A stretch of 64,000 bases of DNA from Rubrivivax sp. (lineage in GTDB: Bacteria > Pseudomonadota > Gammaproteobacteria > Burkholderiales > Burkholderiaceae_C), in NCBI GenBank assembly GCA_016789955.1, contig JAEUPB010000054.1, forward strand, positions 1-64,000, in the 5' to 3' direction. A program made the translations under genes and the position numbers. The notes under the pieces are model-generated. The model saw only the letters and a program-made list of their open reading frames with translations. It was not told the DNA's origin and did not search any database. This document shows positions 36,590-44,832 of this stretch, one piece after another. Positions within the stretch are counted from its first letter, which is position 1. Each line of letters begins with the position of its first letter.

Positions 36590-38248
36590 CTAGGGACTTT
36601 CCGCGTGGTCCCCCGGCCCGTCCCCGCCGCCTGCGGCGATCTCGCGCAGCCGGAACTTCTGCACCTTGCCGCTGGGCGTGCGCGGCAGCTCGTCGAGGAT
36701 CTCCACGCGCTCGGGCCAGTACTGCTTGGCGACCCTGTTTCCGGCCATCCAGGCCTGCAGGTCGGCGAGCGTGAAGGTGGCACCCGGCCGCAGCACGACG
36801 AAGGCGCAGCCGCGTTCGCCCAGCCGCGCATCGGGGTAGCCCACCAGCGAGGCGGCCGCCACCGCGGGATGCTGGTAGAGCAGCGCCTCGATCTCGACCA
36901 CCGGCACGTTCTCGCCGCCGCGGATCAACACGTCCTTGGTGCGCCCGTTGATGCGGATGTAGCCCTCGTCATCGGCATAGGCCAGGTCGCCGGTGTCGAA
37001 CCAGCCGTCGGCATCGAAGGTCGGGATCTCCGGGCGCTTGTAGTAGCCCATGAACATCTGCGCGCCGCGCACCAGCAGCCGCCCCGTCTGCCCCACCGGC
37101 AGCGGCCGCCCGTCGGCGTCGACGATGCGGATGTCCACGCCTTCGAGCGAGCGGCCGTCGGAGCTGGCCGACTTCTGCAGCGCGCGCTCGGGCTCGGTCA
37201 GCGTGCTGGACAGGCTTTCGGTCATGCCCCACAGCGAGCAGACCTTCAGCTCGAGTTCGCGCGCCGCGCGCTCGATCAGCACCGGCGGGATCGGCGCGCC
37301 GCCGCACAGGAAGTTGCGCAGCCTCGACGGGCGCGGCGCGCCGGCGGCCACCGTCTCGCAGATGTCGTTGAGAAAGGGCGTGGAGGCCGCGGTGAAGGTC
37401 ACGCCCTCGTCGGCCATGATCTGCACGCCTCGTCGCCCTTCCCACACGTCCTGCAGCACCACCGTGCCGCCCAGGCTCAGCCCCAGCAGCATCACGGCTG
37501 CGTAGCCGGTCATGTGGCCCAGCGGGGAACAGGCCAGCATCACGTCGGAGCCGTCGAGGTGGAAGCGGCCGGCCAGCGAGCGGTTGCAGGCGAGCAGCGT
37601 GTGGGTGCTGTGCATCACGCCTTTCGGCGAGCCGGTGGTGCCCGACGTGAACATCACCACCGCCATCGCGTCGGGTGCCAGCAGCGGGCGCGCCGGTGTC
37701 GCCTCCACGCGCGTGCTGCCGGAGAGCAGCATGCGGTCGATTCCGTCGGCGCCGTCACCGTCGACCACGATCACGTGCTGCAGCCGCGGCAGGTCCTTCT
37801 GCAGGGCCCGGGCCATCGCCGCGTGGTCGTGACCGCGGAACATGCGGGGCACCACCAGCACCTTGGACTCCGCGAACCCGAGCATGTAGCCGAGTTCGCG
37901 TTCGCGGAAGATCGGCATCAGCGGGTTGACGACCGCACCGATGCGGTTGGCCGCCAACGACACGATGACGAACTCGCACCAGTTGGGCAATTGCACCGCG
38001 ACGATGTCGCCAGGCTGCACGCCCAGGCCCTGCAGCGCAGCCGCGGCGCGCGCCACCGAGTCGCCCAGCCCGGCATAGGTCAGGCGGCGGACCTCCGTGC
38101 GGTCGCTGCGGTAGCCGACGATGGCGGCCTTGTCCGGCGTATTCTCGACCGCCCGCTGCAGCAGCGCGTCGTAGACAGTGTCGGTCCAGTGGCCTTCGGC
38201 GCGCATGCGACGGGCATGGGCCGCGGCATCGAAGCGGGCCGTGCTCAT
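36590..38248 (-). CDS. AMP-forming acyl-CoA ligase, AliA-like (cyclohexanecarboxylate-CoA ligase type)
   Basis: 552 residues from the ATG at 38246-38248; a GTG at 38281 would add eleven residues but lies inside the big inverted repeat. Motifs: P-loop VMFTSGTTGSPKGVMHS (about 195-211), LWGMTESLSSTL, DGWFDTGDLAYADDEGYIRINGR and the C-terminal lysine in RTPSGKVQKFRL. The segment NPLMPIFRERELGYMLGFAE is characteristic of the ligase subgroup annotated as cyclohexanecarboxylate-CoA ligase. It forms acyl-CoA from a free acid and ATP. It lies directly behind the MarR gene on the same strand. Confidence 0.82.
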   Translation of the reverse strand: MSTARFDAAAHARRMRAEGHWTDTVYDALLQRAVENTPDKAAIVGYRSDRTEVRRLTYAGLGDSVARAAAALQGLGVQPGDIVAVQLPNWCEFVIVSLAANRIGAVVNPLMPIFRERELGYMLGFAESKVLVVPRMFRGHDHAAMARALQKDLPRLQHVIVVDGDGADGIDRMLLSGSTRVEATPARPLLAPDAMAVVMFTSGTTGSPKGVMHSTHTLLACNRSLAGRFHLDGSDVMLACSPLGHMTGYAAVMLLGLSLGGTVVLQDVWEGRRGVQIMADEGVTFTAASTPFLNDICETVAAGAPRPSRLRNFLCGGAPIPPVLIERAARELELKVCSLWGMTESLSSTLTEPERALQKSASSDGRSLEGVDIRIVDADGRPLPVGQTGRLLVRGAQMFMGYYKRPEIPTFDADGWFDTGDLAYADDEGYIRINGRTKDVLIRGGENVPVVEIEALLYQHPAVAAASLVGYPDARLGERGCAFVVLRPGATFTLADLQAWMAGNRVAKQYWPERVEILDELPRTPSGKVQKFRLREIAAGGGDGPGDHAESP

Positions 38249-38282
38249 CGCAGGCGTCTCCGGTCTCCCCGGGATCTTCACA

Positions 38283-38399
38283 AGGTGCGAAAGAACCGTA
38301 GCGAGCGGCCCGAGGTCGGTTCGAGCAGCGCAGCCGTACTGACGTACGGCGAGCAGCGCAGGGCCGAGATCGGGTCGCGCAGTAGGTTCTCTCGCACCT
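38283..38399. repeat. 117-bp imperfect inverted repeat between marR and ligase
   Basis: The left arm AGGTGCGAAAGAACC (from 38283) pairs with the right arm GGTTCTCTCGCACCT (to 38399). Pairing continues inward in blocks (CCCGA/TCGGG, CGCAGC/GCTGCG-like) to the centre CCGTACTGACGTACGG at about 38334-38349. The whole gap can fold into one long hairpin with small bulges. It may be a dispersed MITE-like or REP-like element, or an attenuating structure between the two genes. Confidence 0.75.
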
Positions 38400-38401
38400 G
38401 G

Positions 38402-38878
38402 TCAGACCTCGTCGCCCTGCAGGTATTCGAGCAGGTTGCGTTTCATCGCATCGAGCGTCAGCGCCGCGCTCTCGAGCTTGTCGTCGGCCAGCCCTTCGAG
38501 GATCTTGCCGTTCATCCGGTGGCTGACCTTGCGCATCTTGGTGATCAGCTGCTTGCTCTTGGGCTCCAGGAAGACGCGGTTGACGCGCCGGTCGGCGGCG
38601 TCGGCCACGCGCCTCACCAGGCCGCTCTTCTCCAGCCGGTCGATCAGGCCGCCCACGGCCACCTTGCCCAGGTCGAGCTCCTCGGCGAGCTGGCTCTGCG
38701 TCATGCCGTCCTCGCGCGAGAGGTAGGCCAGCACCCACCACTGCGAGCGCGTCACGTTCAGCGGCTTCAGGCAGCGGTCGAACGCGCTGCGGCGCAGCCG
38801 CGACACATCGTGGATCAGGAAGCCGAGCCGCAGCTCCCAGTCGGTGCTGTGCGGGTCGGTGGCGGCGGATGCCGGCAT
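38402..38878 (-). CDS. MarR-family regulator, BadR-like candidate for the window-wide operator
   Basis: 158 residues from the ATG at 38876-38878, with AGGGA about eight bases upstream; an ATG at 38920 is open but weaker. Winged helix: LNVTRSQWWVLAYLSREDGMTQSQLAEELDLGKVAVGGLIDRLEKSGLVRRVADAADRRVNRVFL (about 45-110), with the family D-x-R-x-x-R wing. MarR repressors are commonly released by CoA thioesters in aromatic and alicyclic catabolism; BadR of R. palustris controls cyclohexanecarboxylate genes and lies near them. A copy of the palindrome (38925) lies just upstream, consistent with autoregulation. Confidence 0.9.
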   Translation of the reverse strand: MPASAATDPHSTDWELRLGFLIHDVSRLRRSAFDRCLKPLNVTRSQWWVLAYLSREDGMTQSQLAEELDLGKVAVGGLIDRLEKSGLVRRVADAADRRVNRVFLEPKSKQLITKMRKVSHRMNGKILEGLADDKLESAALTLDAMKRNLLEYLQGDEV

Positions 38879-38924
38879 GTCGCAGTCCCTCTGCTGTCGA
38901 GGGTCGCCGTGGCGACCCATTACT

Positions 38925-38939
38925 GTAAGCCTGCGTATA
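38925..38939. promoter_or_regulatory. Recurrent palindromic operator, site G (weak)
   Basis: GTAAGCCTGCGTATA, upstream of the MarR gene (start 38878). It shares the right half YGTA and spacing with the consensus and resembles the 46575 site, but the left half is degenerate. A weak autoregulatory site of a repressor is plausible; the call depends on the other sites. Confidence 0.35.
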
Positions 38940-39039
38940 TTGTGCGGCCATACGGGTGCCGGTGACGTCGGCTCCGGGCGGGTCTAACCCGTAGTCGCCG
39001 CGTGCGACGGCATCCGGGTTAGGCCCGGGGTCCGAGATC

Positions 39040-39054
39040 GTGCACTAGCGTAAG
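39040..39054. promoter_or_regulatory. Recurrent palindromic operator, site E
   Basis: GTGCACTAGCGTAAG, one mismatch to GTGCACTAGCGTACG. It lies 56 bases before the first gene of the seven-gene rightward operon (39111 onward). Confidence 0.65.
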
Positions 39055-39110
39055 ATGCGGCACAGCATCAAGCTCACCGGCCCGACGGCACTCCGGCACT
39101 CGCTCCCCCC

Positions 39111-40547
39111 ATGACGACCCCTGTCGGCGTGCTCGCCACCACGCGCTACCTGCCGCGGCTGCGGCTGGAGCGCAGTGCCGTGCTGGCGCAGCACGCCTGG
39201 ATGGCGCCGGGCCTGCGCGGCCTGGCCAAGGGCCGGCGCGCGATGGCGAACTGGGACGAGGACGCGGTGACGATGGCCGTGGAGGCCGGGCGCCGGCTGC
39301 TGCACGCGCTGCCCGGCTGCCAGCCGGCGGGCGTGACGCTGGCGTCGACCTCGCTGCCCTTTGCCGACCGCCTCAACGCGGCCATCGTCGCCGGGGCGCT
39401 CGACGTGCCCGAAGGCGCCGCGGTGCGCGACGTCACGTCCAGCCCGCGCGCCGCGCTGGGCGAACTGGTCGCCGCGCTGCAGCACGCTGGCGCCGGCCCG
39501 CAGCTGCTGCTGGCGGCCGAGCGCCGCATCGCACGCCCCGCCAGCGCCCAGGAGATGCTGTTCGGCGACGGGGCCGCCGGCGCGCTCGTCGGCAGCGGCG
39601 CCGTGCTCGCCGGGTACGTCGCATCGGCCACGCTGCATGCCGACTTCGTCGACCACTTCCGCGAGGCCGGGCAGGACCACGACTACGGCTGGGAAGAACG
39701 CTGGGTGCGTGACGAGGGCTACCTGAAGCTCGCCGTCGCCACGGCGCGGCGCTGCCTGGCCGGTGCCGGTGTCGCTCCGGCGGATGTGGCGCACTTCGCG
39801 ATGCCGGCCGCGCTGCCGAAGGTCAACGACGCCGTGGCGAGGAAGCTCGGCATCGCGCCGGGCGCGGTCGTCGACGCCGGTCACGAGTCGGGTGGCGACC
39901 TCGGCGCCGCGCAGCCGCTGGCGTTGCTGGATGCCGCGCTGCGCGCGGCCGCACCGGGTGCGCTGGTGCTGGTGTGCGCCTTCGGCAGCGGCTGCGACGC
40001 GCTGCTGCTGCGCCGCACCGAGGTCCCCTGCCCCGGCGCCGTGCCCGGCGACGGCAAGCCCGAGGCCAGCTACCTGAAGTACCTGTCGTTCACCGGCCAG
40101 GTCGCGCTCGAGTGGGGCATGCGGGCCGAGATGGACAACAAGACCGCGCTCACCGCGGCGTGGCGCGAGCACGGCCGCATGGCGCGCTTCGAGGGCGGCC
40201 GCTGCAGCGCGTGCGCCACGGTGCAGTTCCCCAAGACCGGCGCGTGCGTGAACCCGGCCTGCCGCGCCCTCGGCACGCAGCAGACGCTGAGCTTGGCCGA
40301 CGTGCCGGCGCGCGTGCTGTCGCATACCAGCGACTTCCTCGCGTACACGCCGCACCCGCCGTTCCAGTTCGGCCATGTCGATTTCGACGGCGGCGGGCGC
40401 GTGCTGATGGAGTTCGCCGACAGCGATGTCGGCGAGCTGCAGGTGGGCCTGCCGCTGCGCATGGTCTACCGCGTGAAGGAGTTCGACCGGCACCGGGGCT
40501 TTCGCCGCTACTTCTGGAAGGCCACGCCGGTCAGGGAGTCGATCTGA
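39111..40547 (+). CDS. HMG-CoA-synthase/KAS III-like protein fused to a DUF35 OB-fold
   Basis: 478 residues. The first about 330 residues have the thiolase-superfamily layout of HMG-CoA synthase/KAS III relatives. The nucleophile region reads DVTSSPRAALGEL at about 107-119, with no cysteine. The C-terminal part is a DUF35 domain: a rubredoxin-like zinc ribbon (CSACATVQFPKTGACVNPAC, from C365) followed by an OB-fold (LSHTSDFLAYTP, VGLPLRMVYRVKEF). In steroid and related degradation DUF35 proteins pair with thiolase-like aldolases for retro-aldol or thiolytic cleavage. Here the partner thiolase follows with a one-base overlap. Confidence 0.8.
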   Translation: MTTPVGVLATTRYLPRLRLERSAVLAQHAWMAPGLRGLAKGRRAMANWDEDAVTMAVEAGRRLLHALPGCQPAGVTLASTSLPFADRLNAAIVAGALDVPEGAAVRDVTSSPRAALGELVAALQHAGAGPQLLLAAERRIARPASAQEMLFGDGAAGALVGSGAVLAGYVASATLHADFVDHFREAGQDHDYGWEERWVRDEGYLKLAVATARRCLAGAGVAPADVAHFAMPAALPKVNDAVARKLGIAPGAVVDAGHESGGDLGAAQPLALLDAALRAAAPGALVLVCAFGSGCDALLLRRTEVPCPGAVPGDGKPEASYLKYLSFTGQVALEWGMRAEMDNKTALTAAWREHGRMARFEGGRCSACATVQFPKTGACVNPACRALGTQQTLSLADVPARVLSHTSDFLAYTPHPPFQFGHVDFDGGGRVLMEFADSDVGELQVGLPLRMVYRVKEFDRHRGFRRYFWKATPVRESI

Positions 40548-41761
40548 TGGCCAGCGGCATCCGAGACAAGGTCGCGATCCTCGGCATGGGCTGCTCGCGC
40601 TTCGGCGAGCGTTGGGATACCGATGCCGACGGGCTGATGCTGGAGGCCTGGACCGAGGCCGCCGCCGACGCGGGCATCGCCACGAACCAGCTGCAGGCCG
40701 CCTGGCTGGGCGTGTGCCTTGAAGAGAACAACGTCGGCAAGACCGCCGGCCCGCTGGCCAATGCGCTGCGGCTGCCGCGCATCGCCGCCACGCGCGTGGA
40801 GAACGCCTGCGCCACCGGCACCGAGGCGCTGCGGGGTGCCGCGTACGCGGTGGCGGCCGGCGCCTACGACATCGTGCTGGCGATGGGCGTCGAGAAACTG
40901 AAGGACACCGGCTACGGCGGCCTGCCGGTGCGCACGCGCGGCGTGGCCAACGACCTGTGGCTGCCCAACAGCACCGCGCCCGGGGCCTTCGCGCAATTGG
41001 CCTCCGCATATGCCGCCCGGCACCGCGTCGACCCGAAGGACCTGAAGCGCGCGATGGCGCACGTGTCGGTGAAGAGCCACGCGAACGCGACGCTGAATCC
41101 GAAGGCGCACCTGCGCAACGCGATCACCGAGGAGGACGTGCTCAAGGCCGCCACCATCGCCGCGCCGCTGGGGCTGTACGACTGCTGCGGCGTCAGCGAC
41201 GGCGCGGCCTGCGCGATCCTGACGACACCGGAGATCGCCAAGGCGATGCATCCCAGCCGCGAGGTGGTCACGATCAAGGCCCTCGAAATCTCGGTCAGCA
41301 ACGGCGAGGAGCAGAGCTGGAGCGGCCCTGCCGCCTGGGACGGCAGCTGCATCCAGACCGCCCGCGAGGCCGGGGCACGCGCCTACGCCAGTGCCGGCAT
41401 CACCGACCCGCGCCGCGGGATCCACATGGCCGAGGTGCACGACTGCTTCTCGATCACCGAGGCGGTGCTGATGGAGGACCTGCAGTTCAGCGCCGAGGGC
41501 CGCGCGATCCACGACGTGCTCGATGGCGTGTTCGACCGCGGCGGCGCGCTGCCCGTGCAGCCCGACGGCGGACTCAAGTGCTTCGGCCACCCGATCGGCG
41601 CGAGCGGCCTGCGCATGGTCTACGAGATCTGGCTGCAGCTGCACGGCCGTGCCGGTGCGCGCCAGCTCACCCACGTCGACCGCGGCCTCACGCACAACCT
41701 GGGTGGCCATCCGCACCAGAACGTCTGCGCCGTGTCCATCGTCGGCCGGTTCGGCGCCTGA
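40547..41761 (+). CDS. Thiolase / SCP-x-like acyl-CoA thiolase
   Basis: 404 residues, TGATG overlap with the previous gene. The nucleophile cysteine is C88 in VENACATGTEAL and the C-terminal base motif is KCFGHPIGASGLRM (C345, H348), with EVHDCFSITE between. These are intact SCP2-type thiolase residues. It probably cleaves a beta-ketoacyl-CoA, or a beta-hydroxy acyl-CoA by retro-aldol chemistry as in Ltp-type aldolases, together with the DUF35 protein. Confidence 0.88.
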   Translation: MASGIRDKVAILGMGCSRFGERWDTDADGLMLEAWTEAAADAGIATNQLQAAWLGVCLEENNVGKTAGPLANALRLPRIAATRVENACATGTEALRGAAYAVAAGAYDIVLAMGVEKLKDTGYGGLPVRTRGVANDLWLPNSTAPGAFAQLASAYAARHRVDPKDLKRAMAHVSVKSHANATLNPKAHLRNAITEEDVLKAATIAAPLGLYDCCGVSDGAACAILTTPEIAKAMHPSREVVTIKALEISVSNGEEQSWSGPAAWDGSCIQTAREAGARAYASAGITDPRRGIHMAEVHDCFSITEAVLMEDLQFSAEGRAIHDVLDGVFDRGGALPVQPDGGLKCFGHPIGASGLRMVYEIWLQLHGRAGARQLTHVDRGLTHNLGGHPHQNVCAVSIVGRFGA

Positions 41762-41788
41762 ATCCCCGTTCCTGAAGGAGACCGATCC

Positions 41789-42559
41789 ATGCGAGGACTG
41801 AGCGGCAAGACCGCCATCGTGACCGGCGCGGGCAGCGGCATTGGCCGCGCCATCGCCATGCGTCTGGCGGCCGAAGGCTGCATCGTCGGCGTGTTCGACA
41901 TCCACGAGGCCGGCGCCGCAGAGACCGTGGCCACGATCGAGGCGGCGGGAGGCCGGGCACTGGCCGTGCACTGCGACATCACTGACTACGCCGGGGTCAC
42001 CGCGGCCGTGGCCCGGTTCGAGGAGCAGGTGGGCCGTGGCACCGACGTGCTCGTCAACAACGCCGGCTGGGACACGCCGATGCCGTTCCTGAAGACCACG
42101 CCCGACTTCTGGGCCAAGGTCACGGCGATCAACTGGTTCGGCCCGCTGCACATGACGCATGCCGTCGCCCAGGGCATGGCCGCGCGCAAGGCGGGCCGCA
42201 TCATCCAGATCGCCAGTGACGCCGGCCGCGTCGGCAGCACCGGCGAAGTGGTCTACAGCGGCTGCAAGGGCGCGACGATCGCCTTCAGCAAGGCGCTGGC
42301 GCGCGAGCTGGCGCGGGCCAACGTCACGATCAACACGATCTGCCCCGGCCCCACCGACACGCCCGCGATGGCGGCCTTCGTCGGCACCGGCGAGCAGGGG
42401 CAGAAGATCCGCGACGCGATGGTCAAGGGCGTGCCGCTGGGCCGCATCGGCGTGCCCGACGACTATCCGGGCCTGGTCGCCTTCCTCGCCAGCGACGACG
42501 CGGCCTTCATGACCGGCCAGACGATCAGCGTCTCCGGCGGCCTCACGATGCACGGCTGA
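41789..42559 (+). CDS. badH: BadH-like 2-hydroxycyclohexanecarboxyl-CoA dehydrogenase (SDR)
   Basis: 256 residues. TAIVTGAGSGIGRAIAMRL (about 9-27), catalytic Y156-x3-K160 (YSGCKGA) and a run of features shared with BadH of R. palustris from memory: NNAGWDTPMPF, IASDAGRVGSTGEVVYSG, CPGPTDTPAM and the C-terminal SVSGGLTMHG. BadH oxidises 2-hydroxycyclohexanecarboxyl-CoA to the 2-keto ester with NAD. It is followed 30 bases later by a BadI-like gene, the order known for badHI, which strengthens the call. Confidence 0.8.
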   Translation: MRGLSGKTAIVTGAGSGIGRAIAMRLAAEGCIVGVFDIHEAGAAETVATIEAAGGRALAVHCDITDYAGVTAAVARFEEQVGRGTDVLVNNAGWDTPMPFLKTTPDFWAKVTAINWFGPLHMTHAVAQGMAARKAGRIIQIASDAGRVGSTGEVVYSGCKGATIAFSKALARELARANVTINTICPGPTDTPAMAAFVGTGEQGQKIRDAMVKGVPLGRIGVPDDYPGLVAFLASDDAAFMTGQTISVSGGLTMHG

Positions 42560-42589
42560 TCCATTCCTTCCTCCAAGAGCGCACCCACC

Positions 42590-43384
42590 ATGGCTGAGTA
42601 CAAGGACATCACCTACGACGTCGGCGAGAACGCCGTGCGGATCATGATCAACCGCCCGGAGGTGTTCAACGCCTTCCGCGCGCAGACCCTCGAGGAGCTG
42701 ATCCATGCCTTCCGCCGCGCCGACGAGGAGCGGACGGTGAACACCGTGATCTTCGGCGGCGCCGGCGACAAGGCCTTCTGCACCGGCGGCGACCAGAAAG
42801 TGCACCTGTCGGAAGACGGGCTGTACGGCCCGCGCGGCCTGGTGGGCCTGCCGATCGAGGAGATGCAGAGCGCGATCCGCGACTGCCGCAAGGTGGTGAT
42901 CGCCCGCGTGCAGGGTTTCGCGATCGGCGGCGGCAACGTGTTCGCGACGCTCTGCGACCTGACCATTGCCTCCGAGAAGGCGCAGTTCGGGCAGGTCGGC
43001 CCGAAGGTCGGCTCGGTCGACCCCGGCTTCGGCACCGCCTACCTCGCCCGCGTGGTGGGCGAGAAGCGGGCGCGGCAGATGTGGTTCACCTGCCGCCGCG
43101 TCGACGCGAAGACCGCGCTCGCCTGGGGCCTGGCCAACGAGGTGGTGCCGCACGAGCAGCTCGACGCCGAGTGCGAGGCCTGGGCGGCCGAGATCAACGC
43201 GATGAGCCCCACGGCGCTCGCCATCGCCAAGCGCAGCTTCAACGCCGACAGTGAGAACATCCGCGGCCTGAGCTTCCTGGGCATCGCGGCGGTGAAGGGT
43301 TACTACCAGAGCGAGGAATCGCGCGAAGGCGTGCGCGCCTTCAACGAGAAGCGCAAGCCCGACTTCAAGAAGTACATGGGTTGA
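42590..43384 (+). CDS. badI: BadI-like 2-ketocyclohexanecarboxyl-CoA hydrolase
   Basis: 264 residues, crotonase fold. Segments recalled from BadI are kept in order: MINRPEVFNAFRAQTLEELI, AFCTGGDQKVH, RGLVGLPIEEMQSAIRD, ARVQGFAIGGGNVFATLCDLTIAS, FGQVGPKVGSVDPGFGTAYLARVVGEK and SREGVRAFNEKRKPDFKKYMG. BadI opens the alicyclic ring, turning 2-ketocyclohexanecarboxyl-CoA into pimelyl-CoA. The close match makes ring opening of an alicyclic beta-ketoacyl-CoA the most specific metabolic prediction in the window. The real substrate may carry substituents. Confidence 0.82.
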   Translation: MAEYKDITYDVGENAVRIMINRPEVFNAFRAQTLEELIHAFRRADEERTVNTVIFGGAGDKAFCTGGDQKVHLSEDGLYGPRGLVGLPIEEMQSAIRDCRKVVIARVQGFAIGGGNVFATLCDLTIASEKAQFGQVGPKVGSVDPGFGTAYLARVVGEKRARQMWFTCRRVDAKTALAWGLANEVVPHEQLDAECEAWAAEINAMSPTALAIAKRSFNADSENIRGLSFLGIAAVKGYYQSEESREGVRAFNEKRKPDFKKYMG

Positions 43385-43400
43385 AGCCGCCCACGCCTCG

Positions 43401-44828
43401 ATGACGACGCCGATCACCACCGCACTGGACGCCGACGGCGTCCTGCTCGCCACCATCGACATGGCCGGGCGCACGATGAACGTGTTCTCGGTCGAGCTGA
43501 TGGACGCGCTCGATGCGCTGATGGACCGCGTGGACGCCGACCCGGCCGTGCGCAGCTGCGTCATCACGTCGGGCAAGCCGAGCTTCCTGGCCGGTGCCGA
43601 CCTGGTGATGGTGCGCGGCTACTGCGATGCCGCGCGCACCGGCACGCACGACCAGATGTTCGAGATGTGCGGCCGGCTCGGCCGGCAGTTCGTGCGGCTG
43701 GAAGCATCGGCCAAGCCCTACGTCGCCGCGGTGAACGGCCTGGCGCTGGGCGGTGGCCTCGAGCTCGCCCTGGCCTGCCGCGCGCGGTTGGTGGCCGACG
43801 ATCCGCGGCTCCAACTGGGGGTGCCCGAAGTGCGCTGGGGCCTGCTGCCCGGTGCCGGCGGCACGCAGCGGCTGCCGCGGCTGGCCGGCTTCGAGGCGGC
43901 GATGGGGCTGCTGCTCAGCGGGCGCTCGGTGGACCCGCGCACGGCGCTCGACCTGGGCATCGGGTCGGCGGTGGTTCCGGCGGCCCGCCTGGTCGACGAG
44001 GCGAAGGCCGCTGCGCGCGCCTTCCACGGCCGGCCCTACGACGAGACGGCGAAGTACCGCCACCTGGCGCAGGCCGACGTGCCCGACACCCGTGACGCCG
44101 GCGCTGAGATTGCCGCGCGGTTCGGCGTGTCGACCGAGGACTACGCCGCGTACCCGGCCTACCCGGCCATCGTCGACAGCGTGCTGCAGGGCGCGCACCA
44201 GCCGCTCGCCCAGGCCACCGCCACCGAGATGCACAACTTCCTGCGGCTGATGTTCAGCCCGGTCGCCGGCCGCATGGTGCGCACGCTGTTCCTCGAGCGG
44301 CTGCGCGCCGAGCGAGAGCTGGCACCGCCGCCTGGCGTGGCCGTCGAACGGCTGCGCCACGGCGCCTTGCCGGCAGCGTGGGACGCGGCGCTGGCCAGGC
44401 TCAAGGTGCCGCGCGACCGCAGCGACGCCCTGCCCGCGGGCATGCTCGAGGTGGTCGATGGGGGCGGGGCCGTGCACCGCGCATGGCTGCGCGAGCTGGC
44501 CGATGCACCGGCCGCAGCCGACGCGCCGCAGCTCGCGATCGCGCCACAAGGCCCGTACGGCCGCGTGATCGAGATCGTCGGCGCGAGCGATGACTCGGCC
44601 GCCGTGTTCGCCGCCCTGGCCGTGCGGTTGTGGTCGCTGCCCTGGCGCACGCCGGGGCCCCAGAGCCGCCTGGCTCGCCTGGCGACGGCGCCGCTGGCCG
44701 ATCAGGCGCGCATCGCAAGGGCCTGGAGCGATCCCGAGCCGGCGTTCATCGACGTGGCGGCGTGCCTGGCCGGCCTGGCACCCGCCTGGAGCGGCGGCCC
44801 GCTGTCCTGGCAGGCCGATCCGCGGTGA
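43401..44828 (+). CDS. FadB/FadJ-like enoyl-CoA hydratase lacking the dehydrogenase domains
   Basis: 475 residues. The first about 210 residues are a crotonase of the multifunctional beta-oxidation type with both catalytic glutamates in place (GGGLELALACR and LGVPEVRWGLLPGAGGTQRLP). The next stretch resembles the FadB linker, but no Rossmann GxGxxG or 3-hydroxyacyl-CoA dehydrogenase domain follows; the C-terminal about 250 residues are alanine-rich and unrecognised. FadB/FadJ proteins are usually over 700 residues. It may be a hydratase with a degenerate or repurposed tail, complemented by the separate BadH-like dehydrogenase. Confidence 0.78.
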   Translation: MTTPITTALDADGVLLATIDMAGRTMNVFSVELMDALDALMDRVDADPAVRSCVITSGKPSFLAGADLVMVRGYCDAARTGTHDQMFEMCGRLGRQFVRLEASAKPYVAAVNGLALGGGLELALACRARLVADDPRLQLGVPEVRWGLLPGAGGTQRLPRLAGFEAAMGLLLSGRSVDPRTALDLGIGSAVVPAARLVDEAKAAARAFHGRPYDETAKYRHLAQADVPDTRDAGAEIAARFGVSTEDYAAYPAYPAIVDSVLQGAHQPLAQATATEMHNFLRLMFSPVAGRMVRTLFLERLRAERELAPPPGVAVERLRHGALPAAWDAALARLKVPRDRSDALPAGMLEVVDGGGAVHRAWLRELADAPAAADAPQLAIAPQGPYGRVIEIVGASDDSAAVFAALAVRLWSLPWRTPGPQSRLARLATAPLADQARIARAWSDPEPAFIDVAACLAGLAPAWSGGPLSWQADPR

Positions 44829-44832
44829 GCCG

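Noticed and set aside
40508..43576. 1022-residue open frame on the minus strand
   Set aside because: Antisense to the thiolase, BadH- and BadI-like genes; no domain recognised.
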